Assembly (NCBI GenBank): GCA_963522145.1
Contig: CAUQXI010000018.1
Location: 1 to 64,000 of the forward strand
Length of the DNA stretch: 64,000 nucleotides
Direction: 5' to 3'
From: Mesorhizobium_B sp963522145
GTDB lineage: Bacteria > Pseudomonadota > Alphaproteobacteria > Rhizobiales > Rhizobiaceae
Shown: positions 25,789-34,903 of the stretch, one piece after another
Layout: each line of letters opens with the position of its first letter
Position numbering within the stretch: the first letter of the stretch is position 1
Notes under the pieces: model-generated
Seen by the model: the letters and a program-made list of their open reading frames with translations, nothing else
What the model was told of the DNA's origin: nothing
Databases searched by the model: none
Translations under genes and position numbers: made by a program

Positions 25789-26022
25789 CTAAGCCTCGGC
25801 TCCTGAGCCGGAATGCTCGGCGTTCTCGCGCTCGATGTCGGCAAGCAGTGCTCTGGCATCATCAAGATCGCTATCGGCTACATGGATCGGGATGCCTTCG
25901 TTCTTCGGCTGCCGCTGAGCGGCGATGGCGTATAATCCATAGCCGTTCAGCAAGGCCACCGTAGTCTCAGCGATCATTCGGTTGTCGGCTATCATGAGAG
26001 TTACGAGCTCGGTCTCGGTCAT
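25789..26022 (-). CDS. DUF2007-like small protein
   Basis: A 77-residue protein with MTETELVTLMIADNRMIAET at the start, then a YAIAAQRQPKNEGIPIHVAD stretch and the closing helix DLDDARALLADIERE. The pattern (beta strand, helix, then a strand ending in V/A-D/x-E-D-L-x-x-A) resembles DUF2007, a small domain thought to act in signalling or binding. The ATG at 26022 was chosen over a longer in-frame reading to 26124 because the domain starts there; no good ribosome binding site is visible. The bases 26023-26315 contain nothing else I can identify. Confidence 0.65.
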   Translation of the reverse strand: MTETELVTLMIADNRMIAETTVALLNGYGLYAIAAQRQPKNEGIPIHVADSDLDDARALLADIERENAEHSGSGAEA

Positions 26023-26315
26023 GCGCCATTGTTGCGCTGATAGAAGATGCGTCAATCCCGGCCGCGCGAGCAATCGCAGCACTCCAGCGATCCTGAAGAA
26101 GGTCAGCCTTCTCCACGCCCGCACGTTGTCCGGCTCAGATGCAAGGAAGCGCGCCGCGGTGCGAATCCATGTTGCATCGATGTCGCGTCGAGTAGCCGAG
26201 CGTCAGTTGAACCCCTTGTAAATCAAGGAAACTGGTCTGCAACATGACGCGACTTGAAGCCGGAGATCATTAAAGATGCGACTAACGCAAGTGGCAGAAA
26301 ACGTTGGGGAAATTC

Positions 26316-26392
26316 TGGTACGGTTGCTCGGGATCGAACCGAGGACCTCCGGATCCACAATCCGGCGCTCTAACCATCTGAGCTACAACCGC
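26316..26392 (-). tRNA. tRNA-His (anticodon GTG), CCA encoded
   Basis: A complete cloverleaf on the minus strand, G1 at 26392, with the usual D-loop TAGCTCAGATGGTTAGAGC, anticodon stem CCGGATT-GTG-GATCCGG region and T-arm GGTTCGATCC. CCA is encoded at 26318-26316. Position 73 is A and position 72 is U, pairing with G1, as reported for alphaproteobacterial tRNA-His, which do not use the otherwise universal G-1:C73. A G happens to lie at the -1 position in the DNA. Confidence 0.96.
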
Positions 26393-26408
26393 CCGTCAGA
26401 AGCGATGT

Positions 26409-26436
26409 CCTTACGCAGAATCGGTTTTCAGTTCAA
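26409..26436 (-). promoter_or_regulatory. Possible tRNA-His promoter
   Basis: On the minus strand TTGAAC (26436-26431), 16 bases, then GTAAGG (26414-26409), ending 17 bases before the tRNA. The -35 is good, the -10 weak; position supports it. Confidence 0.35.
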
Positions 26437-26470
26437 GCCTCCGGCCCTCGCACCGGGAGAGGCATGTTCA

Positions 26471-26500
26471 AAGAAAAAGGCCGGAAAATCCGGCCTTTTC
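26471..26500 (-). terminator. Terminator of the phasin gene
   Basis: AAAAGGCCGG (26475-26484) and CCGGCCTTTT (26490-26499) with a 5-base loop form a symmetrical hairpin with U-tracts both ways. It lies 66 bp after the phasin stop on the minus strand. Confidence 0.85.
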
Positions 26501-26565
26501 GGTTTGTAGATCGACGCGAGGCCTGTCCCGGTAAGCGGACAAGCCTCTCGATCCATCTGGCGGTC

Positions 26566-27018
26566 TCAGGCGACCTTGAGTTCCTTCATGGCCGACTCGA
26601 AGCCTTCCTTCACGGGGCGGGACACATCCTCGGCGGCCTTGGATGCGGCAGCCTGCATATCCCTGGTCTGGTTCATCACCGACTCAACCGCGGAGCGAAC
26701 ATAGGCAGCCTGAAGTTCGATGATCTCCGACACGGAACGGGCGCGCGCCAAGCCTTCCAGATGGTTGAAGCCTGTTTCTGCATTGGCCCGCATCGTGGCG
26801 ATGGTCTTGAGCGACAATTCGCTTGCAGCAGCGCGTCCGGTCTCAACGCTTGTTTCCATCGTCTTCTGGACCCACTCGGCGCTGGACTTCAGGCGGGAGT
26901 AAGCTTCCTTGGACTGCTCTGCGCCCTTTTCCGCAAAGGCGCGGAACTGCTCGGCGGTTTTAGAGGTGTCGAAGGAGGGAAATTCGACGTTGTCGGTGTA
27001 GCTGGCTTGGTCGGACAT
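26566..27018 (-). CDS. Phasin family protein
   Basis: A 150-residue, alanine- and glutamate-rich all-helical protein of the Phasin_2 type. Phasins coat polyhydroxybutyrate granules and control their size and number. Typical blocks are FRAFAEKGAEQSKEAYSRL, AATMETSVE-like ETSVETGRAAASELSLK, NAETGFNHLEGLARA and a closing helix VKEGFESAMKELK. GAGGAAA precedes the ATG at 27018. Its own strong terminator makes it monocistronic. A TGC-rich element in the promoter region suggests control by PhaR. Confidence 0.93.
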   Translation of the reverse strand: MSDQASYTDNVEFPSFDTSKTAEQFRAFAEKGAEQSKEAYSRLKSSAEWVQKTMETSVETGRAAASELSLKTIATMRANAETGFNHLEGLARARSVSEIIELQAAYVRSAVESVMNQTRDMQAAASKAAEDVSRPVKEGFESAMKELKVA

Positions 27019-27100
27019 GAGATTTCCTCGCTTTGCAACGACGGCGGCTTTTCTCGCGCACCTGTCGGATCAAACAATGACCTTTCCTTATTCCCCTCTA

Positions 27101-27115
27101 TGCTGCACTGCAACA
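27101..27115 (-). promoter_or_regulatory. Possible PhaR-binding TGC element before the phasin gene
   Basis: The sequence TGCTGCACTGCAACA carries the TGC/GCA repeats seen in PhaR operators of PHB granule genes in alphaproteobacteria. It lies 83 bp before the phasin start. Motif seen; binding inferred. Confidence 0.35.
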
Positions 27116-27286
27116 TAAATTTTGCGGCGCATCAAAAATCAGCGGGATTAACTGTCGCTCCACAATCCCCAGCGATGTTCCTCCACAGCAATGGACCTGC
27201 CCCGGGCAAGTCTTTAGTAACAATGTGTTAACCGCCCGGGACATCAGGGTGGAAGACTCGCGTCCACGAGGCTGACGGGCAAGCGC

Positions 27287-30200
27287 ATGACGTCCCGCTC
27301 CCAATCACTGATGGATTTCGTGGCCCTCGATAGGGTGCGCGAGCGTTTTGCGCGTGGCGACGCCATGCTGATCCTCGATGCGGGCCTCGACAGGATTGCC
27401 TGGGCGAACGGCGGCGGCGCGCAGCTTTTCGGCTTTTCCGATACGTGGGCCGCAAAGGACGCGATGGCGCCGTTCAGTACGGCGGCACGGCGGCAACTCA
27501 AGGCAGCGCGGGGCTTTCCGGACATCGCGCGCGACAGTCCAGTGTCCCTGAGCGCCGCTAGGGGAACGCTCGGGTTCCTTGCGAGCGCCGTCGTTCTGCC
27601 CGGCGGTGAGCGGGGCATCCTGCTGGCGCAACCAGCCTCGGAGAGTGACCCGGCGGCTGCCGTCTCTGGGCTCACGGCGCCGGGCTTCTCGGCTGCTCTG
27701 ACCGATTCCGAAGGCCGCCCGCTCGCCGCTTCTCCCGGCTTTGCGGCGCTCGGATTTTCCACGTCCGTGCTGACGGCACTCGCGGCGCAGGTCAACGCGG
27801 GCGCGCCGATCAACCGTCTGGTTCCGGGGGCATCAACGTCGAGGCCGGTTCGAGCGCTGCGGCTGGATCAGAATACCGTCCTTCTGACCGTCTCCGACGA
27901 TGATCCGGGCGATTTCCCGGCGTTGGAGAGAATCGAGACCGCCTATCAGACTGGGTTCGCTCTGAACTCGGTATCAGATTACGCGCGGCAACACGCGACG
28001 GGGCAGGCGCTTGGAACCTTAGCAGCCAGCGATGCGGCGGAGCCGGGGATCGTGCCGGAAGTCGAGGATGGCGCCGCGCATGAAGCAGAGGCCGACGCTT
28101 CGGCCATCGAGCCCGCGTCGGAAGAGGATACCGATTTCATCACCGGCGGAAATGATGCTTCGGAGGATAGCCCGTCCGAGCAGCCGACAAAAACCGTTGG
28201 GCTGGTGGAGTTGGACACTCCGGAAGCTGCCGCAGAGCAGGATCGCAATCAATCCACCGAAGTATCAGCTGATGGATCGGGAGAGAAGCAGGACGAGCCT
28301 TCGTCCGGCGATGAGCCTTCTTCCGCCACCGTGCCTCCTGACGGCGATCCTGCCGTCGAAGGTGGTGATGCGCCAGATGATGCCCTGGCTGGCGATGACG
28401 GCGGCCTGATCGAACATGGTGAGAGCGGGAGCCCCACGGTTGCGGTGGGATCGGCGCAGCACGAACGGAGCTTCGAGGAGACGAGGACAGAGGAGGCGCA
28501 GATCGAGGAGAGCACGGCAGCGCCTCCAGTCGCCTGGGATGACGGCCCCGTGCGCTTTACATGGCGCTCGGATGCGAATGGCCGCTTTACCGCGCTTTCG
28601 CGCGAGTTTACCGACGCGATGGGACTGCGCGAGGAAGAGCTGCTTGGCCAGCTCTTTTCCGATGTCGCGGATCGCTTCGGCTTCGACCCCGATCAGGAGA
28701 TCGCGACGCTGCTCACGCGCCAGGACACATGGTCCGGCCGCACCGTGCACTGGCCGCTTGATGGGCACGGGGTTCCTGTCGATCTCGCGGCTCTTCCCGT
28801 TTACAGCGCAGACCGCACCTTTGAAGGATTTCGCGGCTTCGGCATCGCGCGGCTGCAGGATGCTGAGGAGTTGCAGCCGGGGCCGGTGGAAGCAGCGGCG
28901 ACCGAGGTGAAAGAGGATCGCCCCCCTGAAGCGGCCGTTGGGCCGATGGCGGAGCGCGGGGTTCCCAGCTTCGTCGCCGCGCCGGCAGCACCTCAATTGT
29001 CGCCGCATGAACGAACTGCCTTTCAGGAGATCGGCGAGCGCTTGCGACTGGAAGGAGCCGCGCCGGTCGTTCCTTCCATTCTTGGGGCGGAAAGCGCGGC
29101 GCGACCGATCAACGGCGGATCGCGCGTTGACCAGGTTCCCGCTTCTGAGGGAGATGCTCTGCCGGCCGCGAAGTCCCCCCCGGTTGAGGCGCATGACAAG
29201 GCCATACCGGCGCTTGTCATCCCGGCGAAAGACAACGCGGACTTTGCTGCTGCCGCGCTCGACGAGGGCGGCAACGAGAGCAAACAGGTCGAGCCGGAGG
29301 CTGGACAGGGCGATAGCCGGTTGACGGACCAATCGCGCGGCGTGGAGAGTCAGCGTGCGCCGGCGGACGAGCCATCGCCGAGACCACGGCCCGACACATC
29401 GATCCTTGAACGGCTTCCCGTTCCCGTGCTGATCCATTCCGGCGATGTGCTGCATTACGCGAACCCTGAGTTTCTGGCGCTGACGGGCTACGAGTCGCTC
29501 GATCCTCTGCGGGCGCGGGGAGGGCTCGACGCGCTGCTTTCCGCACCGGATGACAGCGGCATGGAGGGCGATCCCGACGACCGGCGGATGCGCCTTACTG
29601 CTGCTTCAGGCGCGACGATGCCGGTGGACGCGCTTCTGCGGTCTGTGCCATGGGCGGGCGGGTCTGTCCTTCTGCTGGTTGTGCGGCGGCTCGATGCCAG
29701 CCCGGCGGAGGGCGAGAGATCGGGTGACGAGATCGAGCGGCGGGTTGCCGAGATGCGCGCCATCGTCGATACGGCGACCGACGGCGTCGTGCTGATCGCG
29801 CCGGATGGCACCATCCGCTCATTGAGCCAGCCGGCGGAGGCCCTCTTCGGGATCGATTCGGACAAAGCGGGCGGCAGGCCGTTCGGCAGCCTGTTTTCGA
29901 TCGAAAGCCAGCATTCCGTTGCAGACTATCTCGACGGCCTGTCGAACAACGGCGTCGCAAGCGTGCTGCATGACGGGCGCGAGGTGATGGGCCGCGAAAG
30001 CAGCGGCGGCCTGATCCCGCTCTTCATGACAGTGGGCAAGCTGCCCGAAGGCAGCGGCTTCTGCGCCGTGCTTCGCGACATCACCCAGTGGAAGCGCGCC
30101 GAGGAGCAGTTGACACAGTCGCGCACGCTGGCGGAACTCGCCTCTTCGCACAAGACCGACTTCCTCGCTCGCGTCAGCCACGAAATCCGCACGCCTCTCA

Positions 30201-30850
30201 ATGCGATCATCGGCTTTTCCGAGTTGATGCTCGATGAGAAATTCGGGCCGGTTTCCAACGATCGGTATCGCGATTACCTGCGCGACATCAACCGCTCGGG
30301 CAATCACGTGCTCGATCTCGTCAACGACCTGCTCGACATTTCCAAGATCGAGGCCGGCGAGCAGGACATGACCTACGAGGCGGTATCGCTCAACGATGCG
30401 CTAGCGGAGGCGGTGGCCACCATGCAGCCCCAAGCCAATCGCGAGAGGGTGATCATCCGGTCGAGCTTCGCGGACGATCTGCCCGACGTGGTGGCCGACC
30501 TCCGCAGCGTCCGGCAGATCGCCTTCAACATCCTGTCCAATGCCGTTCGCTATACGCAGGCCGGCGGCCAAGTGATCGTGTCGACAGCGCTCGAAGCCTC
30601 GGGCGACGTTGCACTGCGCGTGCGGGATACGGGAATAGGAATGACGCAGGGCGAGATGGAACAGGCGATGAAGCCCTTCCGCCAGATCAATGCGCTCAAG
30701 CGGCCTCGCGGCGACGGAACCGGCCTCGGCCTGCCCTTGACCAAGGCCATGGCGGAAGCGAACCGGGCGCAGTTCTCCATCAGTTCGGCGCCCGGAGAAG
30801 GCACGCTGGTCGAGATCGTTTTTCCTGTCACCCGCGTGCTGGCCGGCTGA
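27287..30850 (+). CDS. PAS-domain sensor histidine kinase, PdhS/PleC-like
   Basis: A 1187-residue soluble kinase with no membrane span. N-terminal domain (residues about 8-110) opens like Brucella PdhS (LDAGLDRIAWANGGGAQLFG). A strongly acidic, low-complexity linker covers about 245-415. PAS domains follow at about 420-525, 705-805 and 823-945, then the dimerisation domain with phosphorylated His965 in HEIRTPLN, and an HATPase domain with the G-box GDGTGLGLP near 1142-1150. The HisKA region (HKTDFLARVSHEIRTPLNAI) is of the DivJ/PleC/PdhS group, so the likely partner is DivK, controlling cell polarity and division; that is inferred from homology. Confidence 0.88.
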   Translation: MTSRSQSLMDFVALDRVRERFARGDAMLILDAGLDRIAWANGGGAQLFGFSDTWAAKDAMAPFSTAARRQLKAARGFPDIARDSPVSLSAARGTLGFLASAVVLPGGERGILLAQPASESDPAAAVSGLTAPGFSAALTDSEGRPLAASPGFAALGFSTSVLTALAAQVNAGAPINRLVPGASTSRPVRALRLDQNTVLLTVSDDDPGDFPALERIETAYQTGFALNSVSDYARQHATGQALGTLAASDAAEPGIVPEVEDGAAHEAEADASAIEPASEEDTDFITGGNDASEDSPSEQPTKTVGLVELDTPEAAAEQDRNQSTEVSADGSGEKQDEPSSGDEPSSATVPPDGDPAVEGGDAPDDALAGDDGGLIEHGESGSPTVAVGSAQHERSFEETRTEEAQIEESTAAPPVAWDDGPVRFTWRSDANGRFTALSREFTDAMGLREEELLGQLFSDVADRFGFDPDQEIATLLTRQDTWSGRTVHWPLDGHGVPVDLAALPVYSADRTFEGFRGFGIARLQDAEELQPGPVEAAATEVKEDRPPEAAVGPMAERGVPSFVAAPAAPQLSPHERTAFQEIGERLRLEGAAPVVPSILGAESAARPINGGSRVDQVPASEGDALPAAKSPPVEAHDKAIPALVIPAKDNADFAAAALDEGGNESKQVEPEAGQGDSRLTDQSRGVESQRAPADEPSPRPRPDTSILERLPVPVLIHSGDVLHYANPEFLALTGYESLDPLRARGGLDALLSAPDDSGMEGDPDDRRMRLTAASGATMPVDALLRSVPWAGGSVLLLVVRRLDASPAEGERSGDEIERRVAEMRAIVDTATDGVVLIAPDGTIRSLSQPAEALFGIDSDKAGGRPFGSLFSIESQHSVADYLDGLSNNGVASVLHDGREVMGRESSGGLIPLFMTVGKLPEGSGFCAVLRDITQWKRAEEQLTQSRTLAELASSHKTDFLARVSHEIRTPLNAIIGFSELMLDEKFGPVSNDRYRDYLRDINRSGNHVLDLVNDLLDISKIEAGEQDMTYEAVSLNDALAEAVATMQPQANRERVIIRSSFADDLPDVVADLRSVRQIAFNILSNAVRYTQAGGQVIVSTALEASGDVALRVRDTGIGMTQGEMEQAMKPFRQINALKRPRGDGTGLGLPLTKAMAEANRAQFSISSAPGEGTLVEIVFPVTRVLAG

Positions 30851-30910
30851 CGCGCGCGGAAATGTTACTTTAGAACTTCTCCAAACTACTGATTTTACTT
30901 CTGTTTATTG

Positions 30911-30939
30911 TTGACGCGCCTTGTCCACTATCGGAATAA
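30911..30939 (+). promoter_or_regulatory. Possible promoter of the iron-transport genes
   Basis: TTGACG (30911-30916), 17 bases, GAATAA (30934-30939), 61 bp before the binding-protein start, in the AT-rich gap after the kinase gene. No Fur, Irr or RirA box could be recognised with confidence. Confidence 0.4.
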
Positions 30940-30999
30940 GCGCTGCCCGCTGGCTTTGCCGCCGGTGACGGGCAGGCTTCTTGCGAAGAGGACAAACCG

Positions 31000-32055
31000 A
31001 TGATCTCAAGGACCGTCGGCGCGCGACTTGCGTCGGTGATGGCCGGCTGCGCTGTCTCCCTGCTGCTTCTTTCCGGCAGCGTGCAGGCTCAGGAAACCGT
31101 CAACATCTATTCCTACCGACAGCCCGACCTCATCAAGCCCGTGCTCGACGCGTTCACGGCGAAGACCGGTATCGCAACCGAAGTGCTTTTCCTCGACAAG
31201 GGGCTCGAGGACCGGATGGCGGCCGAAGGCGAGAACTCGCCAGCCGACCTGATCCTGACGGTCGACATCGCACGGCTGACCAACACGAAGGAAAAAGGCG
31301 TCACCCAGCCGCTGGTGGACGAGACCGTGAACAAGCTGCTGCCCGCTGAATACCGCGATCCGGACGGCTTCTGGTTCGGTTTCACCAAGCGCGCGCGCGT
31401 CGTTTATGCCTCGAGGGACCGTGTCACGGAAACCGCTCTCACCTATGCGGATCTGGCCGATCCGAAGTGGAAGGGCCGCATCTGCATGCGCTCCGGCCAG
31501 CACGATTATAATCTGGCACTGTTCTCGGCCGCAATCGCGCATTGGGGCGAGGCGAAGACCGAGGAATGGATGCGCGGGCTCAAGGCCAATCTCAACGGCA
31601 AGCCCAACGGCGCCGACCGGGATCAGGCGAAGGCAATCGCGGCGGGCGAATGCGACCTCGGACTAGGCAACACCTATTATGTCGGACTCATGCAGAACAA
31701 CGAATTGGAGCCCGAGCAGAAGGAATGGGCCAAGGCCATCCGCGTGATCTTCCCGACCTTTGAGAATGGCGGCACCAACGTTAACATTTCTGGCGCGGCG
31801 CTGGCCAAATACGCGCCGCACCGCGATAATGCGGTGAAGCTGATCCAATTCTTGGCGAGCCACGAAGCCCAGCAGATCTACGCCGAGCAGGTCTACGAGT
31901 ACCCCGCCGAGCCTGGTCTGGAGCCGTCCGCGACCGTAAAAAGCTTCGGCATGCTGACCGCCGACACTCTGCCGTTGTCCGAGATTGCCAAGAACCGGAA
32001 GCTCGCCTCCGAGATGGTGGATCGCGTCGGGCTCGATGACGGGCCAGGCAGCTAA
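31000..32055 (+). CDS. Iron(III) ABC transporter substrate-binding protein, FbpA/FutA-like
   Basis: Periplasmic binding protein of 351 residues. Signal peptide to about residue 30 (SLLLLSGSVQAQ), then the class D binding fold: TVNIYSYRQPDLIKPVLDAF, VLFLDKGLEDRMAAEGENSP and the tyrosine pair in GNTYYVGL near residue 224 that coordinates ferric iron in the Fbp/Fut family. ISGAALAKYAPHRDNAVKLI is also typical. GAGGA precedes the ATG at 31000. It is followed by a fused permease gene; the ATPase is missing nearby and must be encoded elsewhere. Confidence 0.9.
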   Translation: MISRTVGARLASVMAGCAVSLLLLSGSVQAQETVNIYSYRQPDLIKPVLDAFTAKTGIATEVLFLDKGLEDRMAAEGENSPADLILTVDIARLTNTKEKGVTQPLVDETVNKLLPAEYRDPDGFWFGFTKRARVVYASRDRVTETALTYADLADPKWKGRICMRSGQHDYNLALFSAAIAHWGEAKTEEWMRGLKANLNGKPNGADRDQAKAIAAGECDLGLGNTYYVGLMQNNELEPEQKEWAKAIRVIFPTFENGGTNVNISGAALAKYAPHRDNAVKLIQFLASHEAQQIYAEQVYEYPAEPGLEPSATVKSFGMLTADTLPLSEIAKNRKLASEMVDRVGLDDGPGS

Positions 32056-32118
32056 GCCCTCACCTTCCGATGACGAGGTCGGCCTTAGCGCTGGCCTCAC
32101 TCTTTCCCGCAGCCGACC

Positions 32119-33795
32119 TTGAGCATCGCCCGTTCCCTCCCCCTGGCCGCCGTAAGGCAGCCGCGCCATCCGTGGCTGTTCGGCCTGTCGGCACTGGCGG
32201 CAGGAGCCGTGCTTCTTCCGATCGCTATGCTTGTGCTGCTCGCCATGACCGGCAGCGGTGCCGATTGGCCGCACCTTGCGCGGAACGTGCTGCCGGGGGC
32301 CGTTTGGAACACTGTCTGGCTGCTTGTTCTCGTTGCCGGCGGAACCGCTACCGTAGGCGTCATCGCAGCCTGGGCAGTTGTGGGTTTCGACTTCCGTGGG
32401 CGGCAGTTCCTTTCCTGGGCGCTCGTGCTGCCCCTGGCGGTGCCGCCCTATCTGGCGGCTTATGCTTTCGCCGACTTCTTCCATTATGCCGGACCGGTGC
32501 AGAGCCTGCTCCGCCTGCTAACCGGGCCAATCAGCCCGCGCGACAACTGGTTTCCCGACATCCGCTCGGTCGGCGGCACGGCGCTGGTCATGGCGTCGGT
32601 GCTCTTTCCTTATGTTTATCTCACCACGCGTGTCGTCTTCCTAATGCAGGGTCGGGCGATCGCAGACGTCGCGCGGACCCTTGGCGCCAGCCCCTCCACC
32701 GTGTTCTGGCGCGTGCTGCTGCCCGTTGCCCGACCGGCAATCGTGGCGGGCGTGGCGCTTGTGCTCATGGAAACCATCAATGATGTTGGCGCGGCGGAAT
32801 ATCTCGGCACGCGGACGCTGACGATCGCGGTTTTCACCACCTGGCTCAATCGCGGCAGCCTTGAAGGCGCAGCGCAGCTTGCCACGGTCATCGTGCTGCT
32901 CGTCTTTGCCCTTGTCAGCACCGAGCGATGGGCACGGCGGCGGCAGCGCTTCCACAATGCCCGCGCCACCCAGGTCTTCACGTGTCCGCCGCGCAAGAGG
33001 CTGCGGGGCTGGAAGGCGGCAAGCCTCGCGATTGGCCTTTGTCTGCCGGTCTTTTTCGGCTTCGGCATTCCCATTCTGGTCTTCGGGCGCTATGCGCTGT
33101 CGCGCATCGGCCGGCTCCTGTCGCCGGAACTGCTCGATGCCTTCCTGACCACGGCCTTTGTTGCCGGGCTGACGGCCATCCTTACCGTCTGCGTGGCGCT
33201 TCTTGTCGTGAACGCCATCCGCGTCGTGCGCTCGCGGTCCATGGCCGCGATCGCGAGCCTCGCCTGTCTTGGCTATGCTTTCCCCGGTACCATCCTCGGG
33301 CTCGGCCTGCTGTGGACACTCGCGCATTTCGATAACTGGCTCGCCGGCCTGGCGAAGACCTGGTTCGGCGTTTCGCCCGGGCTGCTGCTGACCGGTTCGG
33401 TCGCCGGCGTGGTGATCGCCTGCACCTTGCGCTTTGTGGCGCTGGCGGAGGGCGCGATCCGCGCGGGCGCGGAGAAGCTGCCCGCCAATATCGATGAAGC
33501 CGCGCGCAGCCTCGGCCATGGGCCTGTTGCCAGCGCCTCCACGATTCTCCTGCCGCTCCTGAAGCCTGCGATCCTGACTGCGCTGGTGCTGGTCTTCGTG
33601 GATACGGCCAAGGAGCTTTCGGCCACGATCCTGCTGCGACCCTTCGGCTTCAACACACTGGCGACGCTGGTCTACGAAAACGCGTCCCGCGGCGTGATCG
33701 AAGACGGCGCACTGGCAGCGCTGCTGATCATCCTCACCGCGCTGGTGCCGGTTCTGCTGCTGTCCGGCGCGCTTGCCAAAGATCGCGCTTCATAA
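32119..33795 (+). CDS. Iron ABC transporter permease, FbpB-type fused permease
   Basis: A 558-residue inner-membrane protein with about 12 spans and two fused BPD_transp_1 domains (residues about 70-260 and 340-540). Each half has the EAA-type loop that contacts the ATPase: ADVARTLGASPSTVFWRVLL in the first, EAARSLGHGPVASASTILL in the second. This double layout is that of FbpB/FutB. The start is a TTG at 32119 with no clear ribosome binding site; the next ATG would delete the first span. It lies 63 bp after the binding-protein gene. Confidence 0.9.
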   Translation: MSIARSLPLAAVRQPRHPWLFGLSALAAGAVLLPIAMLVLLAMTGSGADWPHLARNVLPGAVWNTVWLLVLVAGGTATVGVIAAWAVVGFDFRGRQFLSWALVLPLAVPPYLAAYAFADFFHYAGPVQSLLRLLTGPISPRDNWFPDIRSVGGTALVMASVLFPYVYLTTRVVFLMQGRAIADVARTLGASPSTVFWRVLLPVARPAIVAGVALVLMETINDVGAAEYLGTRTLTIAVFTTWLNRGSLEGAAQLATVIVLLVFALVSTERWARRRQRFHNARATQVFTCPPRKRLRGWKAASLAIGLCLPVFFGFGIPILVFGRYALSRIGRLLSPELLDAFLTTAFVAGLTAILTVCVALLVVNAIRVVRSRSMAAIASLACLGYAFPGTILGLGLLWTLAHFDNWLAGLAKTWFGVSPGLLLTGSVAGVVIACTLRFVALAEGAIRAGAEKLPANIDEAARSLGHGPVASASTILLPLLKPAILTALVLVFVDTAKELSATILLRPFGFNTLATLVYENASRGVIEDGALAALLIILTALVPVLLLSGALAKDRAS

Positions 33796-33821
33796 AGAGC
33801 GCGCGGATAGCCCTATCAGCC

Positions 33822-33854
33822 AAAGAAAAGGGGGCGCCCTGCAAAGGGCGCCCC
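33822..33854 (-). terminator. Terminator after potI
   Basis: A 10-bp perfect stem, GGGGCGCCCT (33831-33840) and AGGGCGCCCC (33845-33854). A T-rich run (CTTTTCTTTG) follows on the minus strand only, so it ends the minus-strand pot operon, 230 bp after the potI stop. The remaining intergenic bases to 34084 show no gene. Confidence 0.75.
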
Positions 33855-34084
33855 TGAGGGGCATTGCTGAACAAGGGAACGCCGGGCGGCGTCGAGGAGG
33901 GGCTACGATCGAAGTTGTCACGTCTGCAGGAGTGGGCGAACATCCTTGGTGACGTCTCGTGAACTATTGCGGAGAGCCGCTTAATAAAACCTTACCGCTT
34001 CCAAGGTGATTTTAACGATCGGGTAAGCGTTCGGAACGCGGTAAATTTCGCGGCAATCCTTTGCTAACCATCCCCGGATCCGGG

Positions 34085-34903
34085 CTACCCCTGGCGTGCG
34101 GCCTGCTCGTCGCGCACGCGCTGCACCTCTCGCCTCTTGTTGACGATCGAAGCGATAACGACCCCTGTTGCCACCAGCGCGATCAGGATGGTGCACACCG
34201 CATTGATCTCGGGCGTTACGCCCAGCCGCACCTGGCTGTAAATCTTCATGGGCAGGGTCGTGGCGCCCGGGCCAGAAGTGAAGCTCGCGATCACGAGGTC
34301 GTCGAGCGAGAGCGTGAAGGCGAGCATCCATCCTGCCACCACGGCGGGCAGGATCACCGGCAGCGTGATGGCGAAGAAGGTGCAGGTGGGCGTCGCGCCT
34401 AGATCCATCGCCGCCTCTTCCAGGCTGCGATCGAACGAAACGAGCCGCGACTGCACCACAACCGCCACGAAGCACATGGTGAAGGTGATGTGCGCCAGCG
34501 TCACCGTCATCATGCCGCGATCGAGCCCGATCGCGACAAACAACAGCAGCAGCGACAGGCCGGTGATCACCTCGGGCATGACGAGCGGCGCGAAGACCAT
34601 GCCGGAAAACAGGAGTCGCCCGCGAAAGCGCGTCCAGCGCGTGAGCGCGAGCGCCGCCATTGTGCCGAGCACGGTGGCAGCCGTGGCCGATATGAGCCCG
34701 ACGCGCACAGTGACCCAGAGCGCGTCCATCAGACCCTGGTTGGAAAACAGCGAGACATACCACTTGGTGGAAAAACCGGCCCATACCGTGACAAGCCGCG
34801 ACTCGTTGAACGAGAAGATCACCAGAATCACGATGGGAATATAGAGGAAGGCAAAACCCAGCACGATCGAGACGATGTTGAAGCGGCTCCAGCCGGTATT
34901 CAT
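34085..34903 (-). CDS. potI: Putrescine ABC transporter permease PotI
   Basis: A 272-residue inner-membrane permease with six spans. It has the BPD_transp_1 signature with the EAA loop EEAAMDLGATPTCTFFAITLP, and the TLSLDDLVIASFTSGPGATT segment that is typical of PotC/PotI. It overlaps potH by 4 bp. It forms the membrane channel of the PotFGHI importer with PotH. Last gene of potFGHI, which is read F, G, H, I on the minus strand. Confidence 0.94.
   Translation of the reverse strand: MNTGWSRFNIVSIVLGFAFLYIPIVILVIFSFNESRLVTVWAGFSTKWYVSLFSNQGLMDALWVTVRVGLISATAATVLGTMAALALTRWTRFRGRLLFSGMVFAPLVMPEVITGLSLLLLFVAIGLDRGMMTVTLAHITFTMCFVAVVVQSRLVSFDRSLEEAAMDLGATPTCTFFAITLPVILPAVVAGWMLAFTLSLDDLVIASFTSGPGATTLPMKIYSQVRLGVTPEINAVCTILIALVATGVVIASIVNKRREVQRVRDEQAARQG

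Noticed and set aside
26276..26509. A 77-codon plus-strand frame reading RLLGIEPRTSGSTIRRSNHL
   Set aside because: It is the reverse strand of tRNA-His translated as protein, a common false annotation.
28265..29455. A 396-codon minus-strand frame inside the histidine kinase gene
   Set aside because: Antisense shadow of the PAS and linker region, with low-complexity arginine-rich sequence.
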